A stretch of DNA of 64,000 bases from positions 1 through 64,000 of the forward strand of contig NZ_JAYGIN010000017.1 of assembly GCF_034931005.1 (NCBI RefSeq), read 5' to 3'. A program made the position numbers and the translations under genes. The notes beneath the pieces are model-generated. The model was not told where the DNA came from. It saw nothing but the letters and a program-made list of their open reading frames with translations, and made no database searches. The DNA comes from Arcicella sp034931005 (GTDB lineage Bacteria > Bacteroidota > Bacteroidia > Cytophagales > Spirosomataceae). Positions 61,082 through 64,000 of this stretch are shown here, in pieces. How positions within the stretch are numbered: the stretch's first letter is position 1; the number at the start of each line of letters is the position of its first letter.

Positions 61082-62542
61082 ATGAAAACACTGCAAAGCC
61101 TTAAAATAGTTAGCATTTTATATTTATTGATTCCCTCAATTTTATTTTTACTCACTTGGATTCACCTTTGGATGGGTATTCCGTGTGTGCTTTTTGTTGC
61201 TTTTTATACTTGGAAAACCGTTTTTCAACATCCTTTTAAGCAAGAAACGGAGCATTTAACACTCCAAAATATTTTACTGAGTGTGGCTTTGTCGATTGCC
61301 ATAAATTTTATTTTGGGTATTGGAGAGTTTCGCCCACAAACGTATGATTTTCAGGCAAATAATTTTAAATATTATGATTTAATGACTAATGATTTACCCG
61401 TTTACTACGCCAAACAACAGACTTATCTTTGCTATTACACGGGTTATTATTTGCCTTCGGCTTTGTTGGCAAAGGTATTTGGCTTGGCAAGTTGTAAGTA
61501 TATTTCTTTCGTTTGGAGTGTACTCGGTTTAGCTCTTGTTTTTACTTGGATAACCACTTTTACAGTTAAAAGAACGTTTTATCTTTTGCTTGTTGTTGTG
61601 TTGTTTTCTAATACTTGGATAGTGGTTAAATTGCTCATGAATTTTGAATTTTTCCAAGAATATCTTCAGCCGTATTATTTCCAACTCAATCAATTTAAAC
61701 TCATCACTCAGTCATTTGTCAAGAACTACGCATGGGCAACTCAACACACTTTGCCAGCGTGTTTGGGCGGGTGTATTATTATTGAAGATTTTAGAAAAAA
61801 ACAAACTGAAAGTGATTTGAAATACTTGCTTTTGATGTTACTTTCAACCATGTTTTGGAGTCCATTAACGACAATTGGCTTATTTCCTTTTGTGGCAATT
61901 TGTTTTGTAAAGAACTTGAAAAACTTGTTTTCTGCTTCAAAAATGCAAGATTTAGGAATGATGATTTTGGTTGTTTTAGCTTTTTTTCCGTTGATGTTAT
62001 ACTTTATTAGTACCGAAGGCGTTCACGCTAATAATACCGAATTTATTTGGCAAACGGGTATTGCTTGGTGGTTATTCTTCTATTTACTTTATGCTTTTTC
62101 TAACTTTATCGGTTGGGGATTTTTCTTGAAATATTATAAAAATAATGCAAAATTACTTTGGAAAATTGCGGTGATTTTTCCTTGCTTAATAGCTATTTAC
62201 AGAATTGGAATTTATAACGATTTTAATATTAGGGTTTCATTCCCTTCTTTTTTTATTCTCTCTATTTTGGTAGGAATTTCGATGGTGGAACGTTTAACTT
62301 GGAAGTCGGTGGGAGGGGCGATAATTCTGTTCATTTTTTTTCTGAATTCAATTTCAAACCTTAATCAGATTGCCAAAGGAATTTTACCTGCAAAAATTCT
62401 CACGACGATTGAAAAACCATTTATTTTCAAAGCTACCAATATGCTTGAATTTCAGCGAGTTGCTTATGGAGACGAATCGGCAGTGTTGGAATATTCTTTG
62501 AAAAAAGATTCTGTTTTTGAGCGGTATTTTTTGAAAAAATGA
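61082..62542 (+). CDS. Polytopic membrane protein of unknown function
   Basis: 486 residues with about ten transmembrane helices, for example VSILYLLIPSILFLLTWIHL, NILLSVALSIAINFILGIGE, FYLLLVVVLFSNTWIVVK, MMILVVLAFFPLMLYFIST and VGGAIILFIFFLNSISNL. The arrangement resembles GT-C-type or dolichyl-mannosyltransferase-like membrane proteins, but I see no clear catalytic motif. A periplasmic loop near the start carries DLMTNDLPVYYAKQQTYLCY. Its 3' end is partly duplicated in the downstream spacer. Confidence 0.65.
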   Translation: MKTLQSLKIVSILYLLIPSILFLLTWIHLWMGIPCVLFVAFYTWKTVFQHPFKQETEHLTLQNILLSVALSIAINFILGIGEFRPQTYDFQANNFKYYDLMTNDLPVYYAKQQTYLCYYTGYYLPSALLAKVFGLASCKYISFVWSVLGLALVFTWITTFTVKRTFYLLLVVVLFSNTWIVVKLLMNFEFFQEYLQPYYFQLNQFKLITQSFVKNYAWATQHTLPACLGGCIIIEDFRKKQTESDLKYLLLMLLSTMFWSPLTTIGLFPFVAICFVKNLKNLFSASKMQDLGMMILVVLAFFPLMLYFISTEGVHANNTEFIWQTGIAWWLFFYLLYAFSNFIGWGFFLKYYKNNAKLLWKIAVIFPCLIAIYRIGIYNDFNIRVSFPSFFILSILVGISMVERLTWKSVGGAIILFIFFLNSISNLNQIAKGILPAKILTTIEKPFIFKATNMLEFQRVAYGDESAVLEYSLKKDSVFERYFLKK

Positions 62543-62553
62543 TATTTGTGTAC

Positions 62554-62625
62554 GCCACGAAGGCACAAAGTCTCTAAGTGATTGTGATAAAACTTATATC
62601 CTTAGCATCTTTGTGCCTTCGTGGC
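62554..62625. repeat. Palindromic element, gccacgaaggcacaaag family (copy 2)
   Basis: gccacgaaggcacaaag (62554-62570) and its exact reverse complement ctttgtgccttcgtggc (62609-62625) enclose a loop with further partial pairing (ctctaag/cttag). Related copies lie at 26601-26665 and 62745-62815. Confidence 0.85.
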
Positions 62626-62632
62626 AAAACTT

Positions 62633-62732
62633 TTGAGAAACCATTTATTTTCAAAGCTACTAATATGCTTGAATTTCAGCGAGTTGCTTATGGATACGAA
62701 TCGGCAGTTTTGGAATGTTTTTTGAAAAAATG
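62633..62732 (+). pseudogene. Duplicated 3' fragment of the upstream membrane protein gene
   Basis: The segment repeats about 62409-62542 with few substitutions and one ~33-bp deletion. It again reads as KPFIFKATNMLEFQRVAYG-like protein sequence with one change and ends with the same LKK-stop. It is followed by a second copy of the palindrome, so gene end plus palindrome were duplicated together. Confidence 0.9.
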
Positions 62733-62744
62733 ATATTTGTGTAC

Positions 62745-62815
62745 GCCACGGAGACACAAAGTCTCTAAGTTATTGTCATAAAAAAATATCCTTAGCGTCT
62801 TTGTGCCTTAGTGGC
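62745..62815. repeat. Palindromic element, gccacgaaggcacaaag family (copy 3)
   Basis: gccacggagacacaaag and ctttgtgccttagtggc, imperfect arms; the partner of copy 2 within the duplicated segment. Confidence 0.85.
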
Positions 62816-62821
62816 AAAACT

Positions 62822-64000
62822 TTACTTCAAAACCTTCTTTAAAAACTCATCAACATACTTAATTGTTGGCTCAAACCAAGGATTGAAAAGGCAAAACGAA
62901 TGTGGGGCATCTGGAAATGAATGGACTTCTGAATAAATCTGATTTTGGTCTAAAACCTTTCTGAAATCGTCTCTGCCTGCGTGCATTCTATCTACGGAAC
63001 TATTCAGGAATAAGATGGGAGGCGTGTTTTTGCCAACATGAGCAAGTGGTGATGCTTCTTCCCAAAGTTTTAAATTGTCAATTTTTGAATAGCCAAACCA
63101 ATAAGTGGCGGCAGAAGTACGTTTGCTATCGTCGCCCTCACCTGATTCTGGATGTACAAAAGACAGCGTTCCATCAATATCAACGACTGCTTGTACTTTA
63201 CTTGAATGGTTCAAATTACCGTTATTTCCTTCAAAAACTGGATTTTGAGCCGTTACACCCATGAATGCGGAAAGTTCTCCTCCTGCTGAAAAACCTAAAG
63301 TTGCAATGCGACTTGTGTCAATATGATAAGTTTGAGCATTGGCTTTCATCCAACGTAAAGCCGTTTTTAAATCATGAACTGCGGCAGGATAAAGTGCTTC
63401 CGTTGAAAGTCGATATTCGGGCGTAAAACAAACGTAACCCAACTCGGCCAAGCGTCTTGCTAATTGATAATGTTGCGTTCTGTTGCCCGTTCGCCAGCCA
63501 CCACCGTGAATTATCATGATGGCAGGTGATGCTTTTTTCGCCATTTTTTTAGGAGAAAATACGTCTAATAATAAGGCTCTTTCTCCAATTTTTCCATAAG
63601 AAATTGCCTTTAATTCATTGACTGAATTCAATGTTTTTTCAGAAACGATTTCTGTAGTTGGGTGCGATTTTTTACTGCTTTGATAGGCACTAAAGTTAGA
63701 ATATGAAGTGTCAACTTTGCCAGTAATTCCTATAAGTGAAGGTTGAGTCCAGAAATTGTTTAAGTTTGGGTTAATACTTCCCGCAAAAATCTTCTCATTA
63801 CTGTATGTCAGTGCCTCATTATCAATTAGTTGATGCGACCATTTTGCTCTTGCATTGACGTTTGCTCCTTCGCCAACGTTTTTATATTCGGCATAAAAAG
63901 TGGTAGTTTCATTGGCAACATTCGACCAATTATCCCAACCCGAAGCGACAATATGTTTGCCTAATTCACAATTGATAAAAACTGTTTTGGCAAAACTTCT
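62822..64000 (-). CDS. Pectinesterase (CE8-like) fused to alpha/beta-hydrolase esterase, 5' end outside window
   Basis: The frame is open to the right edge, giving 392 residues. The N-terminal visible ~110 residues match the end of a pectin methylesterase: a T-V-F-I-N-C-E-L-G-K-H-I-V strand, S-G-W-D-N-W, T-T-F-Y-A-E-Y and A-R-A-K-W-S-H-Q-L. A short linker leads to an alpha/beta hydrolase with IMIIHGGGWRTGNRTQHYQL (oxyanion H-G-G-G-W), TLGFSAGGELSAFMGV (G-x-S-x-G nucleophile), an Asp in NSSVDRMHAGRDDF and a His in DAPHSFCLF. Pectin de-methylation plus de-acetylation of a plant polysaccharide is the likely combined role. Confidence 0.85.
   Translation of the reverse strand, partial: RSFAKTVFINCELGKHIVASGWDNWSNVANETTTFYAEYKNVGEGANVNARAKWSHQLIDNEALTYSNEKIFAGSINPNLNNFWTQPSLIGITGKVDTSYSNFSAYQSSKKSHPTTEIVSEKTLNSVNELKAISYGKIGERALLLDVFSPKKMAKKASPAIMIIHGGGWRTGNRTQHYQLARRLAELGYVCFTPEYRLSTEALYPAAVHDLKTALRWMKANAQTYHIDTSRIATLGFSAGGELSAFMGVTAQNPVFEGNNGNLNHSSKVQAVVDIDGTLSFVHPESGEGDDSKRTSAATYWFGYSKIDNLKLWEEASPLAHVGKNTPPILFLNSSVDRMHAGRDDFRKVLDQNQIYSEVHSFPDAPHSFCLFNPWFEPTIKYVDEFLKKVLK

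Noticed and set aside
62822..63631. Annotating the esterase as a complete 269-residue protein from the TTG at 63631
   Set aside because: The same frame stays open to the window edge with clear pectinesterase C-terminal sequence, so the gene is longer.

Overview
The window is AT-rich chromosomal DNA from a member of the Bacteroidota, most likely the order Cytophagales (Spirosomataceae-like; the family is my inference). The evidence is a gliding-motility-type C-terminal domain and a type A sorting signal of the type IX secretion system, a SusC/SusD pair, DUF2911, alpha-E/Anbu and BatA-like proteins, an arginine cluster of the GNAT-argG-argC-argD type, and several promoters of the Bacteroidota form TTG-N19/20-TAnnTTTG. 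Recognisable ribosome binding sites are mostly absent, as is usual in this phylum.

Layout. 1-4104: two large secreted adhesin-like proteins (Ig-like repeats; T9SS type B domain), separated by a telomere-like heptamer tract. 4218-8309: a PepSY-like lipoprotein, an ECF sigma factor with a membrane partner, and a decayed T9SS cargo gene. 9063-16284: small lipoproteins, a degenerate cyclophilin, a small protein/zeta-kinase/NUDIX trio, a DUF2911 protein and a 5'-nucleotidase. 16400-19200: a 33-bp tandem array bounded by palindromes, a BatA-type membrane protein and a polypyrimidine tract. 19277-22164: the alpha-E / Anbu proteasome-like / transglutaminase set. 22156-27390: an Uma2 fragment and an intact Uma2 protein, a class IV aminotransferase, a Kbp-like LysM protein, TcdA, a glycosyltransferase and TrmN6. 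27777-34007: a ROK regulator followed by SusC/SusD. 34211-38467: TerC, dnaN with a small antitoxin-like gene, and a SIR2-TPR gene that is the best anti-phage candidate here. 38683-47060: two thioredoxin-like proteins, pheT, a retropepsin-like protein, tRNA(CAT), PpiD and a FecR-like remnant. 47245-53531: arginine biosynthesis on the minus strand with an embedded four-helix-bundle (23S IVP-type) gene. 54287-64000: aat, proB, an aldo/keto reductase, an orphan CoA-transferase B subunit, a paralogous secreted pair, ffh, a polytopic membrane protein and, cut by the right edge, a pectinesterase-esterase fusion.

Two themes stand out. The first is mostly housekeeping metabolism and protein handling (dnaN, pheT, aat, ffh, ppiD, argC/D/G, proB) mixed with envelope and secretion genes. 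The second is intergenic space unusually rich in small palindromic or low-complexity elements. At two places these palindromes sit beside duplicated fragments of the neighbouring gene: the 5' end of argG and the 3' end of the membrane protein gene at 61082. In a third place a pair of inverted, nearly identical 33-bp hairpins brackets the SIR2-TPR gene. These non-coding structures and the SIR2-TPR and zeta-NUDIX cassettes are the most interesting parts of the window.
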